From Brachypodium distachyon (Eukaryota; Streptophyta; Magnoliopsida; Poales; Poaceae): DNA of 64,000 nt. Shown piece after piece: positions 42,534-57,133 of this stretch (within the stretch, counting starts at the first letter, position 1; the number at the start of each line of letters is the position of its first letter). The stretch covers positions 2,232,001 through 2,296,000 of the forward strand of contig NC_016132.3 in the NCBI RefSeq assembly GCF_000005505.3, written 5' to 3'. The notes below the pieces were generated by a model, which saw only the letters and a program-made list of their open reading frames with translations, searched no databases and was not told the origin of the DNA. The translations under genes were made by a program, and so were the position numbers.

Positions 42534-45003
42534 TCAATGAGCCTGCAATTGCAAGTCACAATCGTTTCCTTCCGCATCTTCAGATGAAGCGCAAGCACGC
42601 CTCGTGGGGCAATTGCGGTAGTCATGGAATACATATTCCCCACAGTACCTGCACAGCCTTCGATTTCTTGGTGGCTTTGCCTGGGAACGCACAACGGTCG
42701 ATCTAGTCAGTAAAGATAGATGATACTGCTTGGGAGTTCGAAGATGATACAGGGAGAGAAGCAGTAGCATGGTAATATGAGAGGTAAGTGGAGTAATTAC
42801 TGGCAATTGGAGATATATACCACCATGCTAAACAATTTGTAGCTTCTAGAAGCTATTCTGTTGTCTGATATGGTAATTTATATCAAACCTTTGGGACATA
42901 TCAGTTAGAAGATTTACTATGGAGGTTGCTTGCTTAACACCACATTTATAGCATTCATTTGAAGCTAAATGCGATGACCGCAGGAAGATAAAAGACAGAA
43001 TTTATTATTCACCATTGGTTGATACTAGTCTGCAATGCACCGAAACATCTACAGCCTGCTCAAGACAATAGTGTTTATTATCAAAGTTTTAAATAACGAG
43101 ATATGATGTCTAGCAACAGCTCTCTCCAGCACCTAAAAGCGGAGCTAAATGGCGCTATAGCCACTAAATTATAAATAGGTTAAAAATAGCTGAACTCTGC
43201 TAAAAAACTGCTATAGCCCTCTATTTAAAACTTTGATTATTCTGTATTATAAGCAAGCTTACTGTCTTCCTGTAGTACTCATTCTCATCCCTCAACTTTT
43301 CATTCTCCTTTCTCAAGGACTTGTTCTCCTTCTTCTTCGAATCCAACTCTACTTTGAGTCTCCGAATCATTTCAGCCTCGAGCTCTTTCGTCTTGCAAGC
43401 AAGCTGCCGCCTCAGCATCTCATTTTCAGATCTCAGATACTGACCTGTGTACATACAAAATATTACAGAGAAATCACACGTTGTGTTTTTAAGCGAGTAA
43501 GATCTAGTGATGATCATTTTTATACCATGGACATTTTTGTTCTGGATCTCAGCTCCAATTGTCTGCTGTTTGCTGGGTGACATGGATGCTTTCCTCTTCC
43601 TTCCTTGCATCCCAACTTCATGCTCAACATAGGTATCCCCAGAAACCTCCTCCTCTGCATTTGAACATTCCATTTCGGCCACCATTCAAAATGCAATCAG
43701 TCTCGTATATGAAGAAGCATGCATTCTACTCAACAGAAGACATGAATACTGTGTCCTATAAGTGCCAGTTGCAAGGATAATCAATATTCTTATACCTTGA
43801 CATATTTTATCTTGGGTATCAGTTCCAGTAGTCTGCGGTCTAGTGCATGGCACGGTTACTTTTCTGTTCCTTCCTGCAGCCCACCTTCCAGCTGAAAATG
43901 GCTGTCCTCAGAAATCTCCTCCTCTGCAATTAAACATTCAGTTTGCGCAACACTCAAAATGCAATCGATCGCAAAGATAACGAAGCATGCATTCTACACA
44001 GGACGAAAGTACCAACTGCAACAAGGGATAAGCAACTTTTTTCTACCTTGAACTTTTTTGTCCTGGATCTCATTCTTATTCATCTGCAGCTTACTGGGCG
44101 TCACAATCACTTCCCTCTTCTTTCCAAGCAGCCCATCTTGACCATAGCCATCCTCAGAAACCTCCCCTGCATTTGAAGATTCGATTTGCACCACCACCCA
44201 AATCCAGTGAATCTCACATATATCCGTTTTAAAAAAAAGACAATCTCACAGATAAAGAAGCACCCATCAATCCTACTCACGATGGAACTGCACGAATAAC
44301 AAGAACAGTATGCAAATTGCAGCAGCAAGGGATAATCAATACAATTTATAAAATCCATCTAATGTAGAGCAGCTGGAGGAGCATTTGAATCTGGTCAGGA
44401 GGCAACATCGGGTGCTCCTGCAAACTGTGTTGACTAAAGTGCATGCGCTGCATTGCCTAATCCATTCTCGACAGATTAAACCCTAATCTGTTGGGTGATC
44501 GTTGGTTAGGATCGAAATCAGCGGCCGCATGCCTTTCAAATTAGGCCAGGTCTCCCGCTGGAGAACTGAAAATTTGAACCCCTCTCCCCAAAAAAATCCC
44601 AATCTATGATGAAGCATTCAAAACCCTCCAAAAATGGGCGTGCGATTTCCACAACCGTACGGAGCCATACGAGAGGATCGTACCGAGAATTAATTAAACT
44701 AGAACAAACCGCTGCGAAATTAAAAGGATGTCTCCCGGGAGCTTAATTAATTTAATTACCGTCGCCATGACGACGGGTGGCGGCGCTGTTCTCGGCGCAC
44801 GCGGCGGCGGCGACAGCGGCCAACTCCTGCTGGGCCACCGCGCCGGCATTGTCGATTCCGGTGGCGATGGCGGCGGCGGCGGCGGGGATGCCCTCCTCTT
44901 CGTCGTGCTCCTCCTCCGCGTCTTCGTCTTCCTCGACGCCGTTGTTGAAGGTTCTCCACCACCCTTTGAGTTCCTCTGGGGCGTGGGCGGCGTCTGCGGC
45001 CAT
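42534..45003 (-). CDS. Unrecognised coiled-coil / CCHC-type zinc-knuckle protein, 273 aa
   Basis: Exons: 45003-44760, 44166-44047, 43654-43526, 43444-43263, 42680-42534; 822 bases, in phase when the cryptic exon at 43923-43796 is skipped. I do not recognise the family. The N-terminus MAADAAHAPEELKGWWRTFN is followed by an acidic patch and an Ala-rich segment. Exons 2 and 3 are homologous to each other (GEVSEDGYGQDGLLGKKREV; EEEVSGDTYVEHEVGMQGRK) and Lys-rich, possibly nuclear. The next exon is a heptad-like coiled coil (LRSENEMLRRQLACKTKELE, ELDSKKKENKSLRKENEKLR). The last exon has C-x2-C-x5-H-x4-C (CRYCGEYVFHDYRNC), which could bind zinc. Nuclear nucleic-acid binding is a guess. The start is the first ATG of the first exon. 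44,167-44,759 is intron 1. Confidence 0.72.
43796..43923 (-). other. Frame-breaking tandem exon copy (possible poison exon)
   Basis: This 128-base segment has good borders (ttgcag before, ggtata after) and is homologous to the 120-base exon 44166-44047 and the 129-base exon 43654-43526. It reads EEEISEDSHFQLEGGLQ and then shifts frame through one missing base. Inclusion would give a stop at 43858-43856. Skipping leaves the gene intact. Confidence 0.7.
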
Positions 45004-45548
45004 GCTTTGCCGGCGGTTGGAGGCGCAGCGAAAATCGGAACACTATACCCCTCTCTCTCTCGCTCCCTCTGGAACTGGAACTGAAAGAAAGAGAGGAAAG
45101 TGGTTTATATTTAAATTTCTTTTTTCACCTTCCCGCTCTGCCCATGCTGCCGCAATTTTCGTTCTACTCCAAAATATACTACGGAGTACTCGTTCAAAAC
45201 AGAGTGAGCAGTGGTAATCAGATCATTCGTACTTTCTTCTGCCGTTTCTAAATATTTGTCGCTGTTTTAGTACAAAATTAGTAGTTTATTTAGTAAAAAA
45301 AATTAATGTAGAAAAAGAAATGAACTAATTTCCTTAAGTCGGAGTTGGGTTCTTTTTTGGACGCATGTCACCGTTCCATAGCATTCTTTCTGCACAATAG
45401 TGTTTGTTGTCATGTTTGGGAGGTCCAAACTGCAAAAGCACTACCTAAAATTGGTCAAGAGACCATGCATTCTTATCGCCGCTGCAATCACATCAGGGAA
45501 ATCGCCTAGCCAGCAACAAACATCTTCCTTTTCAAAAAGAAAAAAATA
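45004..45548. promoter_or_regulatory. Upstream region of the coiled-coil/zinc-knuckle gene
   Basis: A ct-rich tract (ctctctctctcgctccctct, about 45,051-45,070) lies just upstream of the start, as is common in plant 5' UTRs and core promoters. Nothing coding is recognised further up. Confidence 0.4.
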
Positions 45549-45661
45549 CTCCCTCCGACCGGTATTACTTGTCTCAAATGTGCCCAAATACAGATGTATT
45601 TATTTGTAAAAAGCGTCTAGATACTTGTAATATTTTGACAAGTAATTCCGGCCGGATGAAG
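45549..45661. mobile_element. Stowaway-type MITE, 113 bp
   Basis: The tips ctccctccgaccggtattac and gtaattccggccggatgaag are inverted. TA lies at 45547-45548 and 45662-45663. Confidence 0.88.
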
Positions 45662-46516
45662 TAAATATAATTTCTGTTATAATCTAAAAATCAAATACAT
45701 TCACACAAATAGCACAGTAAAGTCCAAATATCAAATGCCACCGATATTTTATTAATTATGCATCCATGCCATTTTCTCAACATACATGGTTTATGCTTAC
45801 ACCATACTTAGGAGAGTAGCATACTAGCAGAGAGTAGTATCGATGCTGCCCAAAAAACAAATACTAGGAGTAGTATTTGAGAACCAAAAATCACCATACA
45901 CATGGCATACACGCAGTCAGCATTTGTTTTATCACTATATGTAGCTGATATGCCGTTTATTTTTATTTAGTGATGTATTGCATTCTTGCTAACACTTTGT
46001 ACATATATCTTGTTTCGGTCATATCTTTTCTACTCATCGTAGGAAATGACATTAACAGTATCGTATTTCCGTCACACATTTTCCATCTCGGTCCAGGTAG
46101 TGAAGCGCGTTGTTTTTTTTAATCTTTTTTTAATTATATGCATGGGCTGTTGTATTTGATCGACACGACGACAAGCCGCAATATATTTGTCCCCATCTAT
46201 TTTTTTAATTATTTATAATTGTATACTCCTATCAAATAACTGAATTTCATACGGGTCCTAGAAATAACAGGTATTGCATTGAACTGGAAGGGAAAACATG
46301 TTTATTTCGCTGATTCTCTCCATCTATATATACACATAACAAAGATACTGACAAAATATATATGGAGCAAACGTTTGATCCCTGGTCTTCCGGCGTGACG
46401 GATCTCATGCACAATCTTTCTTGGTTGGACGGTCAGCAGATCGTTCGCTCCGAGAGACTAAAGAGCGAACATTTGTTCCATATAAATTCTGAAAGCATAT
46501 ATAGGCAGCAGTTGAT
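45662..46516. other. 3' flank of the DUF547 gene, duplicated at 41.4-41.9 kb
   Basis: AT-rich, with no coding feature. From about 45,915 to the gene end it is the source or sister of the copy at 41,370-41,885. Confidence 0.5.
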
Positions 46517-49500
46517 TCAGCAGACAGGCAGTAGGTAGCAGAACTCTGCGTCATAGGGCTCGATCTCGACCATCTTCTCCAGCGCCGGCGGCTGCGGCGG
46601 CTTGCCACGGCGATCGCCGCCGGCGGCCGCGACGAGTAGCAGGACGTCCCTGATGGCCCTCTTGAGCGCGGGCGACTCGCCGAGCTGGCTGTGCACCCAC
46701 TCGAGCAGCGACTCGACGTCGTCGGCGAAGCAGCGCATGTGCCAGTGCAGCAGCTTGGGCAGCACCACGGCCATGGCCGACCCCTTCGCCTTCTTCTTCT
46801 TCCTCCTGACCACGCGCACGCACCGCTCCAGGTACCGCACCTTGGCCTGCTCCAGCTCGCTCGACACCTCCTCCGCCGTGTACACCCCAACCTGAACGCA
46901 TTACGCATTCATCCCCAAACCCCAATTCAAGCTCGAGAAACTTGCAGTTTGAGGATTAATGGCGGATGATGGAATTGAACTTACCGCTGGGGAGGAGCGG
47001 CTGCCGCGGCAGAGCGCGAATACGACGTTGGGCTCAGGGAACCCCAGCCCGTACCGCAGCTGCAGATCCCTCTCCAGATCCCCTGCCTCCTCTAGCATCG
47101 TCGTCATCATCCCCTGTTCGTTCAGTTTTCAGAATGTTTTTCTTCAGGTTTTCGATTGGGTTTTAAACTGTGAGAAAATGTTTAATTGGTGTGCGATTTG
47201 GCTATGATATGATTTGGTTACCTGCTTGCTTTGATCAGGGGAGGAGTGGTGTCTGAGGAAGAGGTGCTCGATGGAGACGACGCTCAGGACTGTTCCTCCC
47301 ACCTTCACTGAAGCCTGGTTCAGCAGTGCCAGCAGCTTTTCTGGAGATGGAGGCAGCCCATGCTGAAGAAACGCCTGAAAGTTATATGACAGTTAGTTTC
47401 TTCTTGGATCAGCTGTTGATAAGTTCAGGCTGCATATCTTGCATCATCAATTATTCATGGTGCTGCTTTGTGTTTGTTGGTCAGTAAGCTAGCTTTGGTT
47501 AACTGATTACATGCATCACGCAGAAGTTGTAGATGTTGATCCAGAAGGCCAGCTTCTGCTTGTTGGTCAGGAGGCTCGGATCCACAGTGCTGAGCCTGTT
47601 CATCAGTACTCTGAAAAAACAAACAAACAGAGCACAAGAATTTAGTACACCCATCCATGGCTTCCAAAATTTAGCTCACTTCCTCGTTTGAAGATCACTC
47701 TCAAGTCTCACCTCAAGTTCTTGATGTCGGCGAGGCACAGCGACACGCGGCTGGCGTCGAAGGAGCTCCGGGTGAACTCCACCAGCCCCTTGCCGCAGCC
47801 GCCGCACTCCTCCGGCAACGTCGCTCCACGGTTCTCAACTGCCGGTGCCGGCGACGACGAGGAAGACGATGGCTTGGGGACGAGGCTCCTGGAGGAGCCG
47901 ATGCAGGAGGAGATGATGAGCTTGGGCGCGCTGCTGCTGCTGTTGCTGCTGATCAGCTCATCATGATCGGGCGTTGTGTTGTTGAGCTTGTGGAATATGG
48001 TGATCGTGAGTCTGACAAGCTCCTCGGAGAGCTTGTTTGGGTTTACTGAGCAGATTGTTCTTCGTCTTCTTTCTGGGAGCCTGAGATTGTCGAACGAGTG
48101 GCTGCTTCTTCTGCTCTGTTCTTCCACCACTTCATCTCCTAAACAGAGTTAATTACAACAACCATCACAAAAAATACAACATAGTCTGTGCAAAATTCAG
48201 CAAATTTCACTCAAACTCCACATATACAGTTTATGCAAAATCAACAAATTTCGCTCAAACTTATAAATTTTGTTTCTGCTAGAAATCTGAACATTTCATC
48301 CGTACCTTGTTCAGAGACTGACAGTCTTCCAGCAGAGGTCTTGCTCTGACTCTCGAGATCATCTTCCTCGTCGTCGCCGTTGCCGGGACAAGGGAGCAGC
48401 CTTTGGGGGAGCTGCTGATCACCACCATGGAATCCGGAAAGGCGGCGATTCTGCTGCAGCCAGGTCTGCCGCTGCTGGAGAAGAAGACAGTGGTCGTTCC
48501 AGTTGCGCTCCCGGTAGAGCCGCGTGCGCAGGTCCTCCACCTTCTTCTCCAGGTAGCATATCTCCTCCTCCACCATTGCCAGCTCCGCCAGCAGCCCCCT
48601 GATCTATACATACATACATAAAGCAATTAACTCCCAAAATTTTGATCAGAGAAAAGAGTAAACTTGGTAATTCCTGTTACTAGTTGGTACAGCAGCAGCA
48701 GCAGTACTGGATTAGTGTTAGATTGCTGGAAGAATTGAAAAGAGCGTGTGAACTTAAAATGCAGTGTGATCAGAAGAGAAACAACTGATGAATCTTATTT
48801 ACAGTGGCCACACGTAACAGTGATTAACGGAATGGATGGGATATATGTTTGTATGTATGATGGTGATGGTGGGGGCAGGGTGTTGAGAGAAACATAAGCA
48901 AGCCGTACTGACGCAGGTGACTGATTTGGTACGAGAAGGCGAGCAGGATCCAAGGAGACGAGATCTGGTAGATAAGGTGTGGTTAGTTGCTGACAAATCT
49001 GGCATTGTTGGCGCAAATAGTACTTTGGACGTCCTCGTGTCGAGATTTCCTTCCATGCGAATTAACTGCAGATGGATCACCTCCTATGTACTATTGTCAG
49101 AAACACAACATCTGTGGTAATATTTGCAGACAGATACTCCGGCCTAAAAGTTAGCAGTAGCAGGCAGAGGCAGACATGATGGATCAAGACTGTCAAAGTG
49201 TCAAATCTTTGGGGATCGATCAGGCATGGGCTGAACACAAGAAGTGATGTTCCCAAGAACAGGATTAATTGACGCCCGTACAATCGAACTACCGGTTTAA
49301 ATTCAGACCGGAGACTGAAACAGTTTTTAACTCCTTAAAAACAGTCTTTCTAATCGGAAGGTTACACTAGTATACTAGCTCTGGAGATTTCAGTCAGTAG
49401 TTAGCAAGCAATTGTTTTGTCCAAGGTATAGTTGTCCGAGAATGAGATCAAGATTCAGAAGCACCTGATTAAACTAGAGATGGTATACGGTGAGTGAAAT

Positions 49501-49886
49501 TTGTGATGGACTGATGGAGAGAGGTTGGTTACCTTGGCGGGAAGCATGGCGGAGAGGCAGCAGCGGTAATGGCGGCAACGGCGGCCGCCACCGGCGGCGT
49601 GGAGCGAGCAGTGGCGCAGGATCCGGCCGAGCCGCTTCTCCCTGTCCAGGACGCTCTCCAGCTCCGACACCTCCAGCTGCAGCAGCTGCCGCGTCTTCTC
49701 TTCTTCCTCTTGCTCTTGCTCCTCCTCGTCCATGAGGAGCAAGTGCTTGAGCTTCGTCTTCCTCCCGCTCGCCGGCTGCGCTCTCCTTAATAATAGCCGC
49801 CTCCGGTGGTGCAGGACGTGCTGCACGGAGGAGTAACTGCCGCCGCCTCGTAATGGCGTCGGCGGCGGCGCCGGCGCCGACCCCAT
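46517..49886 (-). CDS. MIP1-type leucine-zipper / DUF547 protein, 611 aa
   Basis: Seven exons: 49886-49533, 48603-48306, 48138-47712, 47610-47511, 47374-47222, 47113-46985, 46891-46517; 1836 bases, in phase. The N-terminal coil (RQLLQLEVSELESVLDREKR, then LLAELAMVEEEICYLEKKVE) is the leucine-zipper region called ternary complex factor MIP1 in plants. The C-terminal half is DUF547 (VSLCLADIKNLRVLMNRLST, KQKLAFWINIYNFCVMHAFL, LSVVSIEHLFLRHHSSP, YGLGFPEPNVVFALCRGSRS). The middle is Ser-rich and low complexity. Biochemical function is not established. The first intron is about 930 bases; the join ...AMLPAK|IRGLLAE is inferred from phase. The last 25 codons are copied at 41.8 kb. Confidence 0.88.
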
Positions 49887-51075
49887 TCAATAGAATTAAC
49901 CTGGGTTTGCTACTCGGAGAGGGAGCAGAGGGCGGCCGGGCAGAGGAAGAGGGAGATAGAGCGGTCGAGGACGATCACATGAGGACCGGGATAGAGACGG
50001 ATCGAGGACGGGGCGCTTCACGGAAACGGCTTCCGGAGAGCATGCATGCAACGCATATGAGCGGCTTCAATTCTTCAGCGGTTGCAATCCATGTTTCCAT
50101 GACCCCCTTCAGTATTTATGCCCGTGACACATTCATGCTCTGCTCGTTCGTCCTAGAAGAAACGACTCACTTCACAATAGCAAAAAATAAAAATGTTTCC
50201 TGAGATCAATATAGGTTAATTTTTTTGAAATCAGGTTAATTTGAGTACTCCCTTCGATCCTAAAAATTACCACGACAAGAATTTAGAAACGGAGGTAGTA
50301 CATACCATTGTCATATTTGCGTTTTGTAAAAATGTCACGGCAATTCTCATACTTCAGCCCCTATAGGGGTATTTTATTTTCCGAATAGTCTGCGGAAAAG
50401 ATTTTCCAGTGGTTTTCGAAAAATTGCAGTCATTTTTCGAATACCCAAGGAAGAATTGGAGTCACTAGAGTTTCGGCAAAATCCCATTCCCGCGTCAGTG
50501 TTTGTAGACGTACCGTAGCACGTACGATCCATCAAAGCATATTGTTATGTCAGAGTCCTGGACTAGTACAAAACCGGTGCTAGGTCACCATCTTGGAGCA
50601 CCTGACAAGGAGATTTGACTGGCTGCAACCGTGCAATTTTGCACGGTGCAAAGATACCCGCTTTGCGTTCAGCCTCGCTCATTCATTCATGTGACACAAA
50701 GTGGCAAAAGCACAAGATTTCACCTGGCAGTGAAGCTCAGAAACAAGATGGAAAAACAACGAGCTCGTCGCACGATTCACAATCGCCAGGTCGGAAAAAA
50801 TGCAACGGCCATTGGATTAAAATCACATATGAGAACCCACGACGACAGAAAGGAGCTAGAATATTATTGGCATATATGTCCAGCGGTAAAACATTATTAT
50901 TGGCACGCAAGCATGCATATGCTTCATCAGACAAGTCAGGGGAGGGGGAGAAACAGTAGCTGCTCCACCACAAAATTACTAGCGGTTTTACATAATACAT
51001 GAAAAAAGGGTTTGCTGTTGCTCTTCAGCGATTTTTCCGCCCGCCCTGAGGTGAAGAAGGGTCTGCGCAAGATCT
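49887..51075. other. Intergenic between DUF547 gene and TPI
   Basis: It includes the DUF547 upstream region (purine-rich to about 50,040) and a mini-MITE at 50,248. Open frames at 50,615-51,002 show no family resemblance, and part lies in the TPI 3' flank. Confidence 0.4.
50248..50298. mobile_element. Internally deleted Stowaway-like mini-element, 51 bp
   Basis: Almost only terminal repeats remain: ctcccttcgatcctaaaaat and aatttagaaacggaggtag. TA lies at 50246-50247 and 50299-50300. Confidence 0.65.
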
Positions 51076-53811
<2,736 letters not shown>

Positions 53812-54805
53812 GACGACGCGAGAGAGAGTAGATTGGGTTAGGTCGGGAGAGGGAGAGACCGAGATTGGATTTGGTGGTGTTCTTCTTCTTGTGGAGGAAG
53901 AAAGAACAGGATGGATGCACGGGAGGATATAAAAAGGAGGGGCCTGTGAGGCGCTGGCCGGCCGCCGATCTGTCACCCGTGACATGACATGTGGGCCATA
54001 CCTCCACCACCGAATTTTCTAGGCTTCTCCGACACAAATGCGAAAGAAAAAAGGATATTGCTTGGAGAGCAATTTTTTAGCCTTGCTTATCTGTTCTGTG
54101 CTTTGGCTTTCCAAAGCTGCTACTCCGGTAATTATCGAAATTTTGATGCTAGCTACGCAAAAAAGGCTTCTAGAAATCGTCCGAACCAAATGGCCCGCTC
54201 AAGACTGTGCTGCATTGTTTGCGAAATGTACTGCCGTTGAATGAATCGCAGTTCATTGTATTTGAAAATCTGCGTGCAATAATGGACATTGCTTTCTGTT
54301 AGAAAAATGACATGGAGAGAGAATATCTTCTTTTTTTCTGTAAAGGAACGAGCCAAAGTGTGACTTGTTTTCCAATAAATAAAATAAGCAAAAGACAGGA
54401 GAAATGCGTCCATCTGCTTGAGGAACAAGGTGTTTTGTTTTGTTTTGAGAGAGAATTGCTTGAGGAACAAGATGTACGAGTGGCTGTAGCAAAAGCCAAA
54501 AGGCGAAAACGAAACAGTGGGCGGATCGTTGGTTCTGATGCGCATCTGCCGACTCGTTGATTCCTTGGGCCGCCGTTTTTCAGAATGGGCCTGATCGACA
54601 GGTGGCATACGTTAGAGACGAGGAGCATAAGATTGAAGGCCTAGAAGGCCCGTAATTTTGCGGCCAGTCTGAGCTTGCGGTCTGGCCCATGTGATCTGCC
54701 TAGATCTGTAAAAGCGTTTTAAAGAAAAACAAAAATGAGACGCATTTTGACAGCATTTTGGCCCGACCCAGGCCAAACCCAATTTCTTTTCGACACAGGC
54801 TGAGC
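53812..54805. other. TPI upstream region
   Basis: About 53,880-53,940 likely contains the TPI 5' UTR and core promoter (gaggatataaaaaggagg near 53,925 resembles a TATA box on the minus strand, tttttatat). Beyond that I see no gene. A 20-base repeat with gaattgcttgaggaac variants occurs at about 54,415 and 54,455. Confidence 0.45.
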
Positions 54806-55777
54806 GTGCGTTTGATTTGTTTCGTAGTAAAGCAAAGCAAAGTAAGTTGCTTTTTCTAGTTCATTTCACAAAGTACCTCTGATTTGCTTTTGCTTTGCAA
54901 CTTTCAATTTTATTACCACTGCCACCCATAAGTCATACCGATTCGTTCTATTTTTCCCCGGCGTCCGTCGCTCTCTCCTTTGCTCACATCGCGCCGCCCG
55001 TCTCTCCCTCCTCCATGACCGGCATCCCCCAATCGATCTCGTCCTCCTCCCCTCCCTCCCATCGGATCCATTGAAGGCCTACCGCCGCCCACCATCCGCC
55101 GCCTCCCCGTCCCATCTATCTCCTATGGCGGCCGTGCCCGCAACTTCCTCCCATCTAACTCCTCTGGTGGCCGCCGCCCGCCTTGGCTCATGGATGGGCG
55201 CCACCCCTCCAAGCCACGGACTCTGGCGCCGCCCCTACCAGCCCCTTCCTTCGTCGCGTCTCCATGGCAGGCATACGGGTTCATCCCCACTCAAAGTCAA
55301 CGCAACGACAGCCGCAGAACCCGGCGTGGTGGAGGTCGGAGACAACTAGCAGGCGGCACCGGAGCAATGGGGTCGCGCGAGGCGGCGGAGCAGCGCGGGG
55401 GGCGCACGCAGAGGCGGCAGGGCGACCTCGTGCGGAGGCGGCACGGCCGGCTCGCACGGAGGCAACGGGATCCGGTAAGGGGCGTGGCCGAGATCCGATG
55501 GAGGGCCGGCGAAGGCCAGCACCATCGGCCATGGGGGCACTTCGGTCGCCGAAGGGAGAGGCGACGAGGAATCAGGGGAAGAAGGAGGAGTCGTATGACG
55601 CATGAAGACTCAAGTGTGCCCGAGGTTGAAGAAGGACTGGACAGAGGATGCAGTATAAGGGAGAAGCAAACCGGAACAACCAAACGAGGTTTTTGCTTTT
55701 TCAAAAAAAGCTGCTTTTTGAGAAAAAAAAACAAAACTGCTTTTGTCCAAAGCAAAGCAAAATCAAACGGACCCTAA
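54806..55777. mobile_element. TIR element with GC-rich interior
   Basis: The left end gtgcgtttgatttgtttcg ... aaagcaaagcaaag matches, inverted and imperfectly, the right end caaagcaaagcaaaatcaaa cggaccct. The 0.9-kb interior (54,940-55,600) is much more GC-rich than its flanks and has long open frames on both strands with Pro/Arg-rich composition. It could carry captured gene sequence. The target duplication is not clear, so the superfamily is open. Confidence 0.55.
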
Positions 55778-57043
55778 AAAAAATTGCTATACCGTGTTGC
55801 CCTGGGGGCCTTAGCTCCGCCTCCCTGAGCATATAGAAATACGATGATTTGATAAAGCTGGTCGATGTTGCTTTGAAAAAGATGATGTTGATCTGGGAAA
55901 GGCAAATCTGAAACAATATATAGAAATACTAGCTATAGCACAACGTGGATTGAATTTATCGAGACTTCAATGGCCGGCGTATATAGATGGAGTCGTTCCA
56001 TCGGTCCACGGTCGCAGTCCCAACACACGAGACCAATACTTTTCACTTTCACGTACGCAAGTTTGGACAGGAGTGGATGCTTCTGAACTTGAACTTGGAT
56101 CCCGTGACTTAAAGTCACAGGTGAGACCGGGTCCACATGTCAGCGACCGTGAAGTCATTGACTTTAAATCAGAGGATCCTTCTCCGATGCTTCTTGACTT
56201 ACGTTTTTCTCTTGAGATTTTTTCTCTTGCTAACCGAAATGCCCGTGCGTTGCAACGAGACAACAAAATAAATTGTACACTTGAAAATACGTATTAAATT
56301 TTGTTCTCTTTGGTCTTTTTTTAATGAGCACCAAACACCAGTAGATTTAGGATTTTCCCTGCATTTTCTGATAGATCCCACATATCAATGGCACATTTTT
56401 TTTTCTTTTTTTCCTCTCGTCACACCACCTCCCCCAACTTGTCTCGTGTGGTACAAATACAATGTTACAAACATATTTCTACGAAGGCTCAAACATCAAT
56501 TGCATTCAGATTTTTGTACATTATATATTCCTAATTCAAGCAATATGGAAAGTAATCAACCTGCACTGCCTCTCAATCCTACCCGCAGGAGTATCACTTG
56601 ATCTGGACCAGTACAGCATGTTCAATTGAGGTTTATTAATTTCAACACAATTAACTCAATTCTTGGATACAAAAAAACACAAAGTTCAAAAGCTATTTTC
56701 AAGAGCTCCAAAAAAAGCTATTTTCAGGAGAGATGAAATTGGCAGTTGTAAACTCGTGCATAACTGATCACCTCCATCATCGGTGCAGACGTGCGCGTGC
56801 CTGCAGTATCCGCATGAGGACGACCTCCTCGGCGGCAGCCTCTGCCCTGGCCTCAAACCGTCAGCTGGCAACGGTGTCCATGACCTGATGCAGCGATTTG
56901 CGGCTCAGGCGGACGAAGTTTCGTCGATGGGGGCTGGCCAGTAGTATGTACTCGGCAGTAGGTACTCGATCGCAGGCTCTAAAAAATATTTATAAATCGA
57001 TAGATGGGTGGATATTTATATTTGGCAGTTCATATTGTTATCT
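55778..57043. other. Gene-free interval
   Basis: No coding feature is supported. The sequence is AT-rich, with short frames only. Confidence 0.4.
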
Positions 57044-57133
57044 GAAGCTTATGTATTCTTCCGCGGATGCCGTGAAGCTTATGTATTCTTCTGTGGATGC
57101 CGTGAAGCTTATATATTCTTCTGCGGATGCCGA
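57044..57133 (+). repeat. 30-bp minisatellite, three copies
   Basis: The unit gaagcttatgtattcttccg cggatgccgt is repeated at 57044, 57074 and 57104 with three or four substitutions. It reads as a 10-residue repeat (KLMYSSADAV) in an open frame, but no gene is evident. Confidence 0.85.

Noticed and set aside
44728..45217. Long plus-strand frames over the first exon of the zinc-knuckle gene
   Set aside because: The minus-strand exon fits a five-exon in-phase model; the plus frames have no splice partners or family match.
54913..55755. Several 80-195 codon frames on both strands as genes
   Set aside because: They overlap in all frames in a GC-rich transposon interior, with no motif or splice support.
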